A program made the translations under genes and the position numbers. The notes below the pieces were generated by a model. The model searched no databases. It was not told where the DNA came from and saw only the letters and a list, made by a program, of their open reading frames with translations. A stretch of 64,000 bases of DNA from Avoscillospira_A sp052117125 (GTDB taxonomy: Bacteria; Bacillota; Clostridia; Oscillospirales; Oscillospiraceae), in NCBI RefSeq assembly GCF_052117125.1, contig NZ_JBQKJT010000006.1:124001-188000 (forward strand). Reading direction: 5' to 3'. The stretch's first letter is position 1; each line of letters begins with the position of its first letter. Shown here one piece after another: positions 50,834-59,559 of the stretch.

Positions 50834-51807
50834 ATGGCATTGCTGTCCGCTCCAACCGCCGCAAACTGTTTTTCATGGCGGCCCTGACGGTCCTCTGTGC
50901 CGTGGGTTATCTGGTGGTGGAGGTCAACTTCTCCAATCCCAATCTGGTGCGCTACGCCATGAAGCTGCGGGCTCCGAAGCTGTTGGCCATGGTGATTACG
51001 GCCTTTGCCATCGGCGGCGCGTCCCTGGTGTTTCAGTCCATCATCAACAACACCATTGTCACCCCGTGCCTGCTGGGTATGAATTCCCTCTATACGCTGA
51101 TTCATACGGCGGTGGTGTTCTTCATTGGCTCCGGCAGCGCCCTGGCCGTCAACGCCAATCTGGCCTTTGCCGTGGATGTGGTCCTCATGGGCATTGTAGC
51201 CACGCTTCTCTATAGCTATCTGTTCCGAAAAACCAACCACAACGTCCTCTATGTGCTTTTGGTGGGTACGGTGCTGACGTCCTTTTTCGGCAGCATCCAA
51301 ACCACCCTGACCCGGGTCATGGACCCCAACGAGTACGACACGCTGCTGACGTCTCTGGTGGCCGGATTCAACAACATCAACAATGAAATCATCGTCTTTT
51401 CAGTGATTCTGCTGGGCGCCATCGTCTTTTTCCTGCGAAAGGAGTTGGCCCTGCTGGATGTGTTGACCCTGGGCAAAGCCCAGGCCATCAACCTGGGCGT
51501 CGATTACGACCGGTGCATCCGCCGTCTACTGCTGGGTGTGACGCTGGCCATCGCCGTGGCTACGGCTCTGGTGGGTCCCATCTCCTTTCTGGGGCTGATC
51601 ATCGCCAACCTGTCCCGGCAGCTGCTGCGGACCTACCGCCACAGCCAGCTGGTTTTAGGCTCCGTGCTCTTCGGCACCATTGTCCTGCTGGGCGGCCAGC
51701 TGATTGTCGAACACCTCTATACCTATACGGTCCCCGTCAGCGTCTTTATCACCGTAGGCGGCGGCCTGTACTTCCTCTATCTGCTGCTCTCGAGAAAGAA
51801 GGTCTGA
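50830..51807 (+). CDS. Iron-siderophore ABC transporter permease (YclO-like)
   Basis: 325 aa FecCD-type permease pairing with the preceding one. LRAPKLLAMVITAFAIGGAS at the N-terminus and the conserved VGPISFLGLIIANLSRQLLR block near the C-terminus are characteristic. The start is a TTG at 50830, overlapping the upstream stop (TTGA) with AAAGGAGG 9 bases before it, an unusual but well-supported start. Confidence 0.9.
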   Translation: MNGIAVRSNRRKLFFMAALTVLCAVGYLVVEVNFSNPNLVRYAMKLRAPKLLAMVITAFAIGGASLVFQSIINNTIVTPCLLGMNSLYTLIHTAVVFFIGSGSALAVNANLAFAVDVVLMGIVATLLYSYLFRKTNHNVLYVLLVGTVLTSFFGSIQTTLTRVMDPNEYDTLLTSLVAGFNNINNEIIVFSVILLGAIVFFLRKELALLDVLTLGKAQAINLGVDYDRCIRRLLLGVTLAIAVATALVGPISFLGLIIANLSRQLLRTYRHSQLVLGSVLFGTIVLLGGQLIVEHLYTYTVPVSVFITVGGGLYFLYLLLSRKKV

Positions 51808-51808
51808 T

Positions 51809-52564
51809 ATGCTGCAAATCAAAAATCTCTCCAAACAGTACGACGGTAAGACTGTCGTCAACGACGTCTCCTTTCACATTCCCAAGGGTAAAGTCATCTC
51901 CATGATCGGTCCCAACGGCGCGGGGAAATCCACCGTCATGGGCATTCTCTCCCGGCTCATCGCCCGGGACAGCGGTCTGGTGGAGTTCGCCGGCAAAGAC
52001 ATCAGTCAATGGAAGAGCAAGGAACTGTCGAAACGGCTGGCCATCCTGACCCAGAGCAACAATATTCAAATGAAGCTGACGGTGCGGGAACTGGTGACCT
52101 TCGGCCGGTTCCCCTACTCCGGGGGCCGCACCACGCCGGAGGACCAGGAGATCATCGACCGGGCCATTGCCTATATGGAGCTGGAGGACTTCCAGGACCG
52201 GTTCATCGATGAGCTGTCCGGCGGCCAGCGTCAGCGGGCCATGATCGCCATGGTCATCGCCCAGGATACGGAGTATGTGCTGCTGGACGAACCCACCAAC
52301 AACCTCGATATCTACCACGCCACCAATATGATGAAGATTGTCCGCCGTCTCTGCGATGAACTGGGCAAAACGGTCATTCTGGTCCTCCATGAGATCAACT
52401 ACGCCGCCTTCTACTCCGACTACATCTGCGCGTTCAAGGACGGTCGCATTGCCAAATTCGGCACTGTGGAGGAAGTGATGACCAAGGAAACCCTTTCGGA
52501 GATTTACAACGTGGATTTCGAGATTATGACCATCCAGAATCGCCCGTTGTCCATCTATTATTAA
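51809..52564 (+). CDS. Iron-siderophore ABC transporter ATPase (YclP-like)
   Basis: 251 aa. Walker A GPNGAGKST, ABC signature LSGGQRQRAMIAMVIAQ, Walker B YVLLDEPTNNLD and switch His in VLHEINYA. Energises the two permeases. The start is one base after the upstream stop; ribosome site AGAAAGAAGG inside the upstream gene. Confidence 0.94.
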   Translation: MLQIKNLSKQYDGKTVVNDVSFHIPKGKVISMIGPNGAGKSTVMGILSRLIARDSGLVEFAGKDISQWKSKELSKRLAILTQSNNIQMKLTVRELVTFGRFPYSGGRTTPEDQEIIDRAIAYMELEDFQDRFIDELSGGQRQRAMIAMVIAQDTEYVLLDEPTNNLDIYHATNMMKIVRRLCDELGKTVILVLHEINYAAFYSDYICAFKDGRIAKFGTVEEVMTKETLSEIYNVDFEIMTIQNRPLSIYY

Positions 52565-52603
52565 CCAATTTTTCAGTACTTTTTGTAAAAAGGAGAACCC
52601 CAA

Positions 52604-53611
52604 ATGAAGAAACTGCTTGCACTGACCGCCGCACTAACACTGGCCCTGGGCCTGACGGCCTGCGCCGCTGCCGACACCGCCGCTCCCGGCACTGCCGCCG
52701 GTACCGCCGCCACGGAAACAACTGCTGCCTTTCCGGAGACCGTCTCCGTATCCTCCCTCAACGCCAGCAAGGAGACCATCTCGGTAGAAGTCCCATACAA
52801 TGCCCAGCGCATTGCCGTCCTGGACATGGCTTCCCTGGACATCCTCGATGCCCTGGGCGTGGGAGACCGGGTGGTAGGCTCCGCCAAAACCACCCTTGCC
52901 TATCTTCAGGACTATAGGACTGAGGATGTGGCCCAGCTGGGTACCATCAAGGAGGCCGATCTGGAAGCCGTCATGGCCTGCGAACCCGATGTGATTTTCA
53001 TTGGCGGCCGTCTGGCCGAGTCCTACGACGCGCTCAGTGAGATTGCGCCGGTGGTCTATCTTGCCGTGGACACGGACCTGGGCGTGGTGGAAAGCGTTCG
53101 GCAGAACGCCACCAACGTGGCCAGCATCTTCGGTCTGAACGCCAAGGTGGACGAGCTGATGGCGGGCTTTGACAGCCGCATTGCGGCCCTGGCTGACGCC
53201 GCCGAGGGCAAGACGGCCATTGTGGGTCTGGTGACCAGCGGCGGCTTCAATATTCTGGGCAACGACGGCCGGTGCTCCATGGTGGGCCGGGAAATCGGCT
53301 TTGAAAACGTCGGTATTGACGCTGAAGCCGCCACCTCTACCCACGGCAACGAGTCCTCCTTTGAATTTGTCGTGGAGAAGGACCCGGACTACATGGTTGT
53401 TCTGGACCGGGACGCCGCCATTGCCACCGAGGGCGCCAAGCTGGCCCAGGAGGTGGTGGAGAATGAATTGGTGAAGGGTACCCGCGTCTATACCGACGGC
53501 CATATAATCTATCTGGCCAATCCTGCCGTGTGGTATACCGCCGAGGGCGGCATCACCGCGCTGGATCTCATGCTCCAGGATTTGGAGACGCCCCTTTTGG
53601 CACAATCATAA
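52604..53611 (+). CDS. Siderophore-binding lipoprotein (YclQ/CeuE-like)
   Basis: 335 aa class III binding protein. Lipobox LTAC (Cys about residue 20), a Thr/Ala linker, then the TroA-type bilobal fold: IAVLDMASLDILDALG, VGSAKTTL, CEPDVIFIGGRLAESYDAL, and the C-terminal DPDYMVVLDRDAAI and YTDGHIIYLANPAVWY stretches that closely follow YclQ by recollection. Probably binds a ferric catecholate siderophore; the cell may use those made by others, since no biosynthesis genes are visible here. Confidence 0.9.
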   Translation: MKKLLALTAALTLALGLTACAAADTAAPGTAAGTAATETTAAFPETVSVSSLNASKETISVEVPYNAQRIAVLDMASLDILDALGVGDRVVGSAKTTLAYLQDYRTEDVAQLGTIKEADLEAVMACEPDVIFIGGRLAESYDALSEIAPVVYLAVDTDLGVVESVRQNATNVASIFGLNAKVDELMAGFDSRIAALADAAEGKTAIVGLVTSGGFNILGNDGRCSMVGREIGFENVGIDAEAATSTHGNESSFEFVVEKDPDYMVVLDRDAAIATEGAKLAQEVVENELVKGTRVYTDGHIIYLANPAVWYTAEGGITALDLMLQDLETPLLAQS

Positions 53612-53612
53612 T

Positions 53613-53650
53613 AAAAATGACCCGAATGCAGCGGCATTCGGGTCATTTTT
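53613..53650. terminator. Bidirectional terminator between importer and M20 gene
   Basis: A 17-bp perfect stem (53613-53629 with 53634-53650), loop AGCG, A-run and T-run at the two sides. Its right edge overlaps the convergent M20 stop codon. Confidence 0.92.
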
Positions 53651-54833
53651 ATGGTTCCATGGCCGTCAAAACCGACGATGCCAGCAGTGCCGCCCCCAGG
53701 GGCAATGCATCGTCGTCGGTGCGGAATCGGGCGTTATGCCACGCCGCGTTGGTCTGATTGGGATAACCGGTACCGATCCAATAGAAGAACGCCGGGACCG
53801 TCTGGCCCAGAACGGCGAAATCCTCAGAACCCATATCGCCGCGGGGGCTGACAATGTGTTCCGGCCCCACCACGGCCTCCGCCGCTTTGCGGGCCAGAGC
53901 CGTCATCTCCGGGCCGTTGTACGTCACCGGCACCTGGGGCGCAAACCGCAGTTCCCATTGACAGCCGTAGGTTTCCGCAATGCCTTGGACCACCTGCTGC
54001 AATCGCTTTTCCGTGGCCGCCATGACAGCGTCGGAGTGGGCGCGGATGTCGCCGCTCATGGACAGCGTCTCCGGCACGAAGTTTTCCGGTGTTCCGGCGT
54101 GGATGGAAAACACAGCGCAGACCAGAGGCTCCAAAGGGTCTGTGTTGCGGCTGACCACTGTCTGAATGGCGTTGACAATGGCCGCGCCGCAGGTGATCAC
54201 ATCCACGCACTTGTGGGGGGAACCGCAATGGCCCGTGACGCCGGTGAGATCAATGAAAAAGTGGGTTTTGCCCGCCATGATGCCGCCGGGGACCACAGCC
54301 ACATCGCCGCAGGCAATCTCCGGCCGGGTGTGGAGTCCAAAGAGGAATTTTGGCGTTTGGGGCAGTTTTTCCCATAAGCCGTGGGCAATCATGGCCTTGG
54401 CACCCTTGGTGACCTCCTCCGCCGGTTGGAACAGGAAGACCACATTCCCCGCCAGGTCCTCCCGCCGCTCCGACAGGAGCCGGGCGGCGCCCAGGAGACA
54501 GGTGGTGTGGAAATCGTGGCCGCAGGCGTGCATGACGCCGGGGGTCTCCGACACCACGCCGTTGTCCGCCGGTTCCTGCTGGGCGATGGCATCCATATCG
54601 GCCCGCAAGGCCACCGTGGGACCGGAACGGCCGCCTTGTAAATAGCCCACTACACCGGTTTCCATGCCCAAATCAAGGATGGAAATGGACAAGGATTCCA
54701 GCCGCTTTCGGACCAGGTCCGTGGTCCGCCGCTCCTGAAAGGACAACTCCGGGTGGCGATGGAGATCGTCCTTGATGGCTTTGAGCATGGGGGCCAGTTC
54801 CTTGGCCCTGCTGCGCAGTTCATTCATAGTCAT
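53649..54833 (-). CDS. M20 family amidohydrolase (aminoacylase/carboxypeptidase type)
   Basis: 394 aa zinc/manganese peptidase-family enzyme. LHRHPELSFQE, ALRADMDAIAQQE, MHACGHDFHTTCLL (metal-binding Cys/His), LFQPAEEVTKGAKAMI (catalytic Glu) and RGDMGSEDFAVL identify the M20D branch of IAA-amino acid hydrolase-like enzymes. Removes an acyl group from N-acyl amino acids. Two ATGs (54833, 54827) are possible; the ribosome site is weak. Confidence 0.9.
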   Translation of the reverse strand: MTMNELRSRAKELAPMLKAIKDDLHRHPELSFQERRTTDLVRKRLESLSISILDLGMETGVVGYLQGGRSGPTVALRADMDAIAQQEPADNGVVSETPGVMHACGHDFHTTCLLGAARLLSERREDLAGNVVFLFQPAEEVTKGAKAMIAHGLWEKLPQTPKFLFGLHTRPEIACGDVAVVPGGIMAGKTHFFIDLTGVTGHCGSPHKCVDVITCGAAIVNAIQTVVSRNTDPLEPLVCAVFSIHAGTPENFVPETLSMSGDIRAHSDAVMAATEKRLQQVVQGIAETYGCQWELRFAPQVPVTYNGPEMTALARKAAEAVVGPEHIVSPRGDMGSEDFAVLGQTVPAFFYWIGTGYPNQTNAAWHNARFRTDDDALPLGAALLASSVLTAMEP

Positions 54834-54898
54834 CGCCGTCTTTCTGATCAGTTTGTTATTACCATACCGCCGCCGCTTCCATTTTGCAAGGGGCAGCG

Positions 54899-54932
54899 AA
54901 AAAAACACGGATGCCCCGGCGGGACATCCGCG
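54899..54932 (-). terminator. Terminator of the P-type ATPase gene
   Basis: On the minus strand CGCGGATG pairs with CATCCGTG (one G-T pair), followed by seven T; 10 bases beyond the ATPase stop. Confidence 0.8.
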
Positions 54933-54941
54933 TTTTGACCA

Positions 54942-57569
54942 TTACCGGCGTTTGTGGTCGGTCAACAGCTTATAGAGTTGAATGACCACTGTAGGAGCCA
55001 ATGCCAGCAGCACAACCTTACCCAGCTGAGCCGTGCCAAAGCCGGGCGCGACCATAAAGAGGCCGGTGAGGCCGGGGACAAACAGCACCAGACCCAGCAG
55101 CACCACGCCCGCGAAGAAGGCCAGAATGGAAGCGGGATTGGTGGTGAGCTTCAGGCGGAACAGGGATTCCGCGCCGCGGCAGTTGAAACCATGGAACAGC
55201 CGGGCCAATGTCAGGGTGGCGAAGGCCATAGTGGAGGCCATGGCGGCGTCCTTGGCCGGACCGTAGCCCAGGTAGAAAGCGGTCATGGTGGCGATGGCAA
55301 TGAGCAACCCCTGCACACCGATGCGGCTCAGGAGCGATCGGTTGAGGATGGGCTCCTTGGGGTCTCTGGGCTTCTGGTTCAGCAGGCCCCGGCGGGCGGG
55401 CTCCATGCCGATGGCGATGGCGGGCAGGGAGTCGGTCAACAGGTTGATGAACAGCAGATGCACCGGCTCAAAGGGCACCGGCAGCGCCATAATGGAGGCG
55501 TACAGGACGCAGAAAATACCGGCGGTATTGCCCGAGAGCAGAAACAGAATGGCGTTTTTAATATTGGCGTAGACGCTGCGGCCGTTGACCACGGCCTTGA
55601 CGATGGTGGCGAAATTATCGTCGGCCAGAATCATGGAAGCGGCGTCCTTGGAGACCTCCGTGCCGGTGATACCCATGGCCACGCCGATGTCGGCCTTCTT
55701 GAGCGCCGGGGCGTCGTTGACGCCGTCGCCGGTCATGGAGACAATGTTCCCCTTGCGCTGCCAGGCGTTGACAATGCGGATTTTATGCTCCGGCGACACC
55801 CGGGCATAGACGGATATTTTCTCCAGCCGCTGGTCCAGTTCCGCGTCGGTCATGTTGTCCAGCTCCATGCCGGCCAGGGCCTCGTCGCCGTCGCGGAAAA
55901 TGCCCAGCTGGCGGGCGATAGCCGTGGCCGTCACCTTGTGGTCGCCGGTGATCATGATGGTGCGGATGCCGCCCTGCTTGGCGTCGGCCACAGCCTGGAT
56001 AGCCTCGGGCCGGGGCGGGTCGATCATGGAGATCAGGCCGATGAACGTAAAGTCGTTCTCATCCTCCAGCGTCAGGGGCCGGACGCTGTCCAATTCCCGG
56101 TAGGCGAAGGCCAGGACCCGCAATCCCTCTGTGGACAGCTCCATGTTGACCCGGGCAATCTCCTCCTTGCGCTCCGGCGTCAGTTCCACCTTACCCGCGC
56201 TGGTCAGCAGCCATTGGGAACGGCTCAGCAGCACATCCATGGCGCCCTTGGTGAACAGGGTGGGCGTCCCGTCGATGTCGTGGAGAGTGCTCATGAGCTT
56301 CCGATCCGAATCGAAGGCCAATTCACCCAGTCTCGGGTGCTGAGCCCGGTAGTCCTCCTCCACCACGCCGAATTGCTCGCCCAGCATGACCAGGGCCACC
56401 TCAGTGGGGTCGCCGATGGATGTGCCGTTTTCCTCGTCGTTGGTGGCGTCACTGGCCAGCAGCGCCGCTTTCAACAGCAATCTCTGGACGTCGTTGGCCA
56501 ATTTCAGGTCGTTACCCTCCAGCAGCGCGCCGTCGGCGTAGACCTTCTGAGGAGTCATTTTGTTCTGGGTCAGGGTGCCGGTCTTGTCGGAACAGATCAC
56601 GGATACGCTGCCCAAACTTTCCACGGCTTTCAAATCCTTGATAATGGCGTTCTGCCGGGCCATTTTCTGAGTACCCATGGCCAGAACGATGGTGACGATG
56701 GAGGAAAGGGCCTCGGGAATGGCGGCCACGGCCAGGGCCACGGCGAACATCAGGGAGTCGAGAATGCTCATTCCCGTGCGGAACACCGACAGGGCGAACA
56801 CCAGGGCGGAAATGATCAGAATGACCACGGCCAGCTTGGCGCTGAAGCTGTCCAGGCTCTGCTGCAAGGGGGTCTTGCGCTGCTGGGTCTGATTCATAAG
56901 GGCGGCGATTTTGCCCAGCTCCGTGTGCATACCGGTGCCGGTGACCAGCACCGTGGCCCGGCCATAGGTGACCAGGGAACCGGAAAATACCATGTTTTTC
57001 TGGTCGCCCAGGGCTACCTGTCCGGCGTCGATGGCGTCGGCGGTCTTGTCCACGCCCTCGCTTTCACCGGTCAGAGAGCTTTCGTTGACCTTGAGAGAGA
57101 AATTCTCCAGAATGCGGCCGTCGGCCACCACCATGTCGCCGGTCTCCAGCAGCACGACGTCGCCGGGAACCACCTCCGCCGAGGGGATTTCCATGCGTTT
57201 GCCGTCCCGCAGGACCTTGGTGGTGGGAGACGACATGGCCTTGAGGCTCTCCAGGGATTTTTCCGCCTTCCAATACTGGACGGTGCCCAGAACGGCGTTG
57301 AGGATCAGGACCGCAAAAATGACGATGGTGCTTTCCATGTTGCCGGAGGCGGCGGAGATGCAGGCCGCTACTATGAGAATGAGCACCAACAGGTCCTTGA
57401 ATTGCTCGAAGAACACTCGGACCATGCTCTTTTTCTCGCCTTCGGATAGCTTGTTGGGCCCGTATTGCCGGGCACGTTGGGCCGCCTCCTGGGAGGTGAG
57501 CCCGTTGGCGTTGGACTGCTGGCTGTTGAGCGCCTGCTGCGCCGTTTGTCTGTAATAGGGTTCGGCCAT
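54942..57569 (-). CDS. P-type cation ATPase (Ca2+/Mn2+ type, P2A)
   Basis: 875 aa. Cation ATPase N-domain, actuator TGES (SSLTGESEGVDK), TM4 VAAIPEALSSIV, phosphorylation site CSDKTGTLTQNKMT (Asp about residue 330), ATP-binding KGAMDVLLSR, and the hinge TGDGVNDAPALKKADIGVAMG; six C-terminal helices. The family is annotated as calcium exporters, but the gene sits behind a yybP-ykoY riboswitch, which senses Mn2+. By analogy with lactococcal YoaB, Mn2+ export is the more likely job. ATG at 57569 after AAAGGAAG. Confidence 0.93.
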   Translation of the reverse strand: MAEPYYRQTAQQALNSQQSNANGLTSQEAAQRARQYGPNKLSEGEKKSMVRVFFEQFKDLLVLILIVAACISAASGNMESTIVIFAVLILNAVLGTVQYWKAEKSLESLKAMSSPTTKVLRDGKRMEIPSAEVVPGDVVLLETGDMVVADGRILENFSLKVNESSLTGESEGVDKTADAIDAGQVALGDQKNMVFSGSLVTYGRATVLVTGTGMHTELGKIAALMNQTQQRKTPLQQSLDSFSAKLAVVILIISALVFALSVFRTGMSILDSLMFAVALAVAAIPEALSSIVTIVLAMGTQKMARQNAIIKDLKAVESLGSVSVICSDKTGTLTQNKMTPQKVYADGALLEGNDLKLANDVQRLLLKAALLASDATNDEENGTSIGDPTEVALVMLGEQFGVVEEDYRAQHPRLGELAFDSDRKLMSTLHDIDGTPTLFTKGAMDVLLSRSQWLLTSAGKVELTPERKEEIARVNMELSTEGLRVLAFAYRELDSVRPLTLEDENDFTFIGLISMIDPPRPEAIQAVADAKQGGIRTIMITGDHKVTATAIARQLGIFRDGDEALAGMELDNMTDAELDQRLEKISVYARVSPEHKIRIVNAWQRKGNIVSMTGDGVNDAPALKKADIGVAMGITGTEVSKDAASMILADDNFATIVKAVVNGRSVYANIKNAILFLLSGNTAGIFCVLYASIMALPVPFEPVHLLFINLLTDSLPAIAIGMEPARRGLLNQKPRDPKEPILNRSLLSRIGVQGLLIAIATMTAFYLGYGPAKDAAMASTMAFATLTLARLFHGFNCRGAESLFRLKLTTNPASILAFFAGVVLLGLVLFVPGLTGLFMVAPGFGTAQLGKVVLLALAPTVVIQLYKLLTDHKRR

Positions 57570-57614
57570 AGGGATGCTTCCTTTCTTGCTTTTTATGGTG
57601 TTGAATGGACGGTA

Positions 57615-57683
57615 GAAAAAAGAAAAAGACTCTTCGACAACCGTTTTCCTGTGTGCATAGGACAACGGTTGTCGAAAAGTCTT
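57615..57683 (-). terminator. Expression-platform terminator of the Mn2+ riboswitch
   Basis: A ~20-bp near-perfect stem (57626-57645 with 57664-57683) followed on the minus strand by TTTTTCTTTTTT. Its upstream arm shares AAGAC with the aptamer's 3' strand, so metal binding should block terminator formation. Confidence 0.88.
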
Positions 57684-57765
57684 GTTACCACTTCGGGCAC
57701 ATACCACCAAGCCCAATGGGCTGAGATGTTGACGGTATGTCTTTCAAACTACTCCCTTTTCAACT
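57676..57765 (-). promoter_or_regulatory. yybP-ykoY (Mn2+) riboswitch aptamer
   Basis: Minus-strand leader of the ATPase. The 5' conserved AAAGGGAGTAG, the GTCAACATCTCAGCCC / GGGCTTGGTGGTATG helical legs, and the 3' AACAAGACTTTT match the yybP-ykoY consensus, whose two legs dock around a Mn2+ site. It starts at the predicted transcription start and runs into an overlapping terminator, so expression rises when Mn2+ is high. Confidence 0.82.
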
Positions 57766-57771
57766 ACGGCA

Positions 57772-57800
57772 ATTATAGCACGGCCTGCATCCGTTGTCAA
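57772..57800 (-). promoter_or_regulatory. Promoter of the P-type ATPase transcript
   Basis: Minus strand TTGACA (57795-57800), 17 bases, TATAAT (57772-57777): an exact consensus promoter. Confidence 0.9.
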
Positions 57801-57857
57801 TGCGGTTTCGTCCCCCTGGTTTCAGCATTTCCCGCCTGCCGGGAATTATGCGCCGCG

Positions 57858-57886
57858 TTGACAGCAGCCGCGCCAACAGGTATACT
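57858..57886 (+). promoter_or_regulatory. Promoter of the YhaM-like gene
   Basis: TTGACA (57858-57863), 17 bases, TATACT (57881-57886); start expected near 57893, 40 bases before the ATG. Confidence 0.85.
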
Positions 57887-57932
57887 AAACCCATCCATGA
57901 CTTTATTGTATGAAAGCAGGAGGACATGACCA

Positions 57933-58883
57933 ATGGAACAACACACCCCCCTCAATCAGCTTCGTGTCAACGATGAGGTGCAGGGCTTCTACCTTCTGAA
58001 GTCCGCCTATGCCAAGACCAACAAAAACGGCAAACCCTTCCTCAGCGCCGTGCTGGAGGACGCCGGCGGCTCCATGGATGCCAAACTGTGGGAATACGAC
58101 AACAGCACCGTGGGCGAGCAGGACGCCGGGCGGATTGTCTACGTCACCGGCACCGTCACGGAGTTTATGGGCGCGCTCCAGCTGCGCATCAACGCCCTGC
58201 GTCTGCGCCGTCCCGAGGAGCCCGTGGACCTGGCGGCCCTGACGCCGTCGGCGCCCATTGACGCCGACGCCGTGCTGGCCCGGGTTTGGCAGCTGGTGGA
58301 ATCCATAGAGGATGCGGACTACCGCGCCATCGCCACCATGATGCTCCAGCGGCGGGAACAGGATTTCCGCAGCATTCCTGCCGCCAAAAGCGTCCACCAC
58401 GGCTTTGTGGGGGGCCTGCTGATGCACACGGCCAACATGCTGGAGCAGGCAGATTTTCTATCCCGGCTCTACGGCCCCATCATCAACCGCAGTCTGCTGC
58501 TGGCCGGTACCCTCCTCCATGACTTCGGCAAGATGAAAGAGTTCTCCTTCTCCGAGCTGGGACTGGTGACGGAGTATTCCACCGAAGGCCAGCTGCTGGG
58601 CCATCTGGTCATCGGCGCCGAATGGGTGGCGGCGGCGGCCCGAAAGCTGGGCATCCCGGAAGAGAAGTCCCTGCTTCTGCGCCACCTGATCCTGTCCCAC
58701 CACGGCGAACCGGAGTTCGGCGCGGCGGTGGTGCCGGTGTGCATGGAAAGCGAATTGCTGCACCTCATCGACAAGATCGACAGCCGGGTGGAAATCTACC
58801 GCAAAGCCTTTGAAGAAGTACCGGTTGGGGCCTTCAGCAGCCGGATTTTCGCACTGGAACACCGCGTTTACCATCATCCGTAA
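57933..58883 (+). CDS. yhaM: YhaM-like 3'-5' exoribonuclease (OB fold plus HD domain)
   Basis: 316 aa. N-terminal OB-fold nucleic-acid domain (residues ~10-95), then an HD metal-dependent phosphohydrolase domain: SVHHGFVGGLLMHTANML, TLLHDFGKMKEFSF (the HD pair) and LRHLILSHHGEPEFG. This arrangement is that of B. subtilis YhaM, an Mn2+/Co2+-dependent 3'-5' exonuclease. Monocistronic by its promoter. GGAGG precedes the ATG. Confidence 0.9.
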   Translation: MEQHTPLNQLRVNDEVQGFYLLKSAYAKTNKNGKPFLSAVLEDAGGSMDAKLWEYDNSTVGEQDAGRIVYVTGTVTEFMGALQLRINALRLRRPEEPVDLAALTPSAPIDADAVLARVWQLVESIEDADYRAIATMMLQRREQDFRSIPAAKSVHHGFVGGLLMHTANMLEQADFLSRLYGPIINRSLLLAGTLLHDFGKMKEFSFSELGLVTEYSTEGQLLGHLVIGAEWVAAAARKLGIPEEKSLLLRHLILSHHGEPEFGAAVVPVCMESELLHLIDKIDSRVEIYRKAFEEVPVGAFSSRIFALEHRVYHHP

Positions 58884-58952
58884 CCTCTGGAGCAGCTGTA
58901 TAAAAACCTTTGTATCGATATGCAAATATTTATATATTTTATACAAAACCGC

Positions 58953-58981
58953 TTGTTTCTATCCTCAGAATTTGCTATAAT
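58953..58981 (+). promoter_or_regulatory. Promoter of the hydrogenase operon
   Basis: TTGTTT (58953-58958), 17 bases, TATAAT (58976-58981) with extended -10 TGC. Preceded by a very A+T-rich stretch (58910-58945) that could be an UP element or site for a redox regulator such as Rex. Leader about 90 bases. Confidence 0.75.
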
Positions 58982-59079
58982 ATTTTCCAGGACACGGTCT
59001 ATTTTCGAGGCCGGGGTCTTATAGATTCCTGGAGTGCCAATGAAGTTTGGACACCGCAAGAATGGAGGAGACATCGACT

Positions 59080-59559
59080 ATGCTGGATCAGTCGTACTAC
59101 CGCAAAGCGGATGAAATCATCGCCCACTACGGCCGCAAGGCCAGTTCCCTGATTCCCATCATGCAGGATATTCAGGGGGAGTACCGCTATCTGCCCGGTG
59201 AGCTTCTGACCTACGTTGCCGCGGAGATCGGCATCAGCGAGGCCAAGGCTTACAGCGTGGCGACCTTCTATGAGAACTTTTCCTTTGAGGCCAAAGGCAA
59301 GTATATCATCAAGGTCTGCGACGGCACCGCCTGCCATGTAAAAAAGTCTGGTCCCATTTTGGAGGCCCTGCACAAAACCCTGGGGCTCAGCAAGAAGAAG
59401 CATACCACCGACGATATGCTCTTCACCGTGGAAACCGTCTCCTGCCTCGGCGCCTGTGGTCTGGCTCCCACCGTCATGGTCAATGAGGACGTCTATCCGC
59501 GTATGACCCCCGAGTCCGTGGTCGAACTGATCGAGAAGCTGAGAGGTGAGGGAAATTGA
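59080..59559 (+). CDS. hydC: NADH-linked hydrogenase NuoE-like [2Fe-2S] subunit (HydC)
   Basis: 159 aa thioredoxin-like ferredoxin of the NuoE 24-kDa family. Cluster ligands: CDGTACHVK (first two Cys) and CLGACGLAP (last two). Electron-transfer subunit of the trimeric NAD-dependent or electron-bifurcating [FeFe]-hydrogenase. ATG at 59080 after GGAGGA. Overlaps the next gene by 4 bases. Confidence 0.92.
   Translation: MLDQSYYRKADEIIAHYGRKASSLIPIMQDIQGEYRYLPGELLTYVAAEIGISEAKAYSVATFYENFSFEAKGKYIIKVCDGTACHVKKSGPILEALHKTLGLSKKKHTTDDMLFTVETVSCLGACGLAPTVMVNEDVYPRMTPESVVELIEKLRGEGN

Noticed and set aside
57615..57683. Stand-alone attenuator or mobile repeat because of the long perfect dyad
   Set aside because: It is better explained as the expression platform of the adjacent Mn2+ aptamer, with overlapping sequence and T-run on the correct strand.
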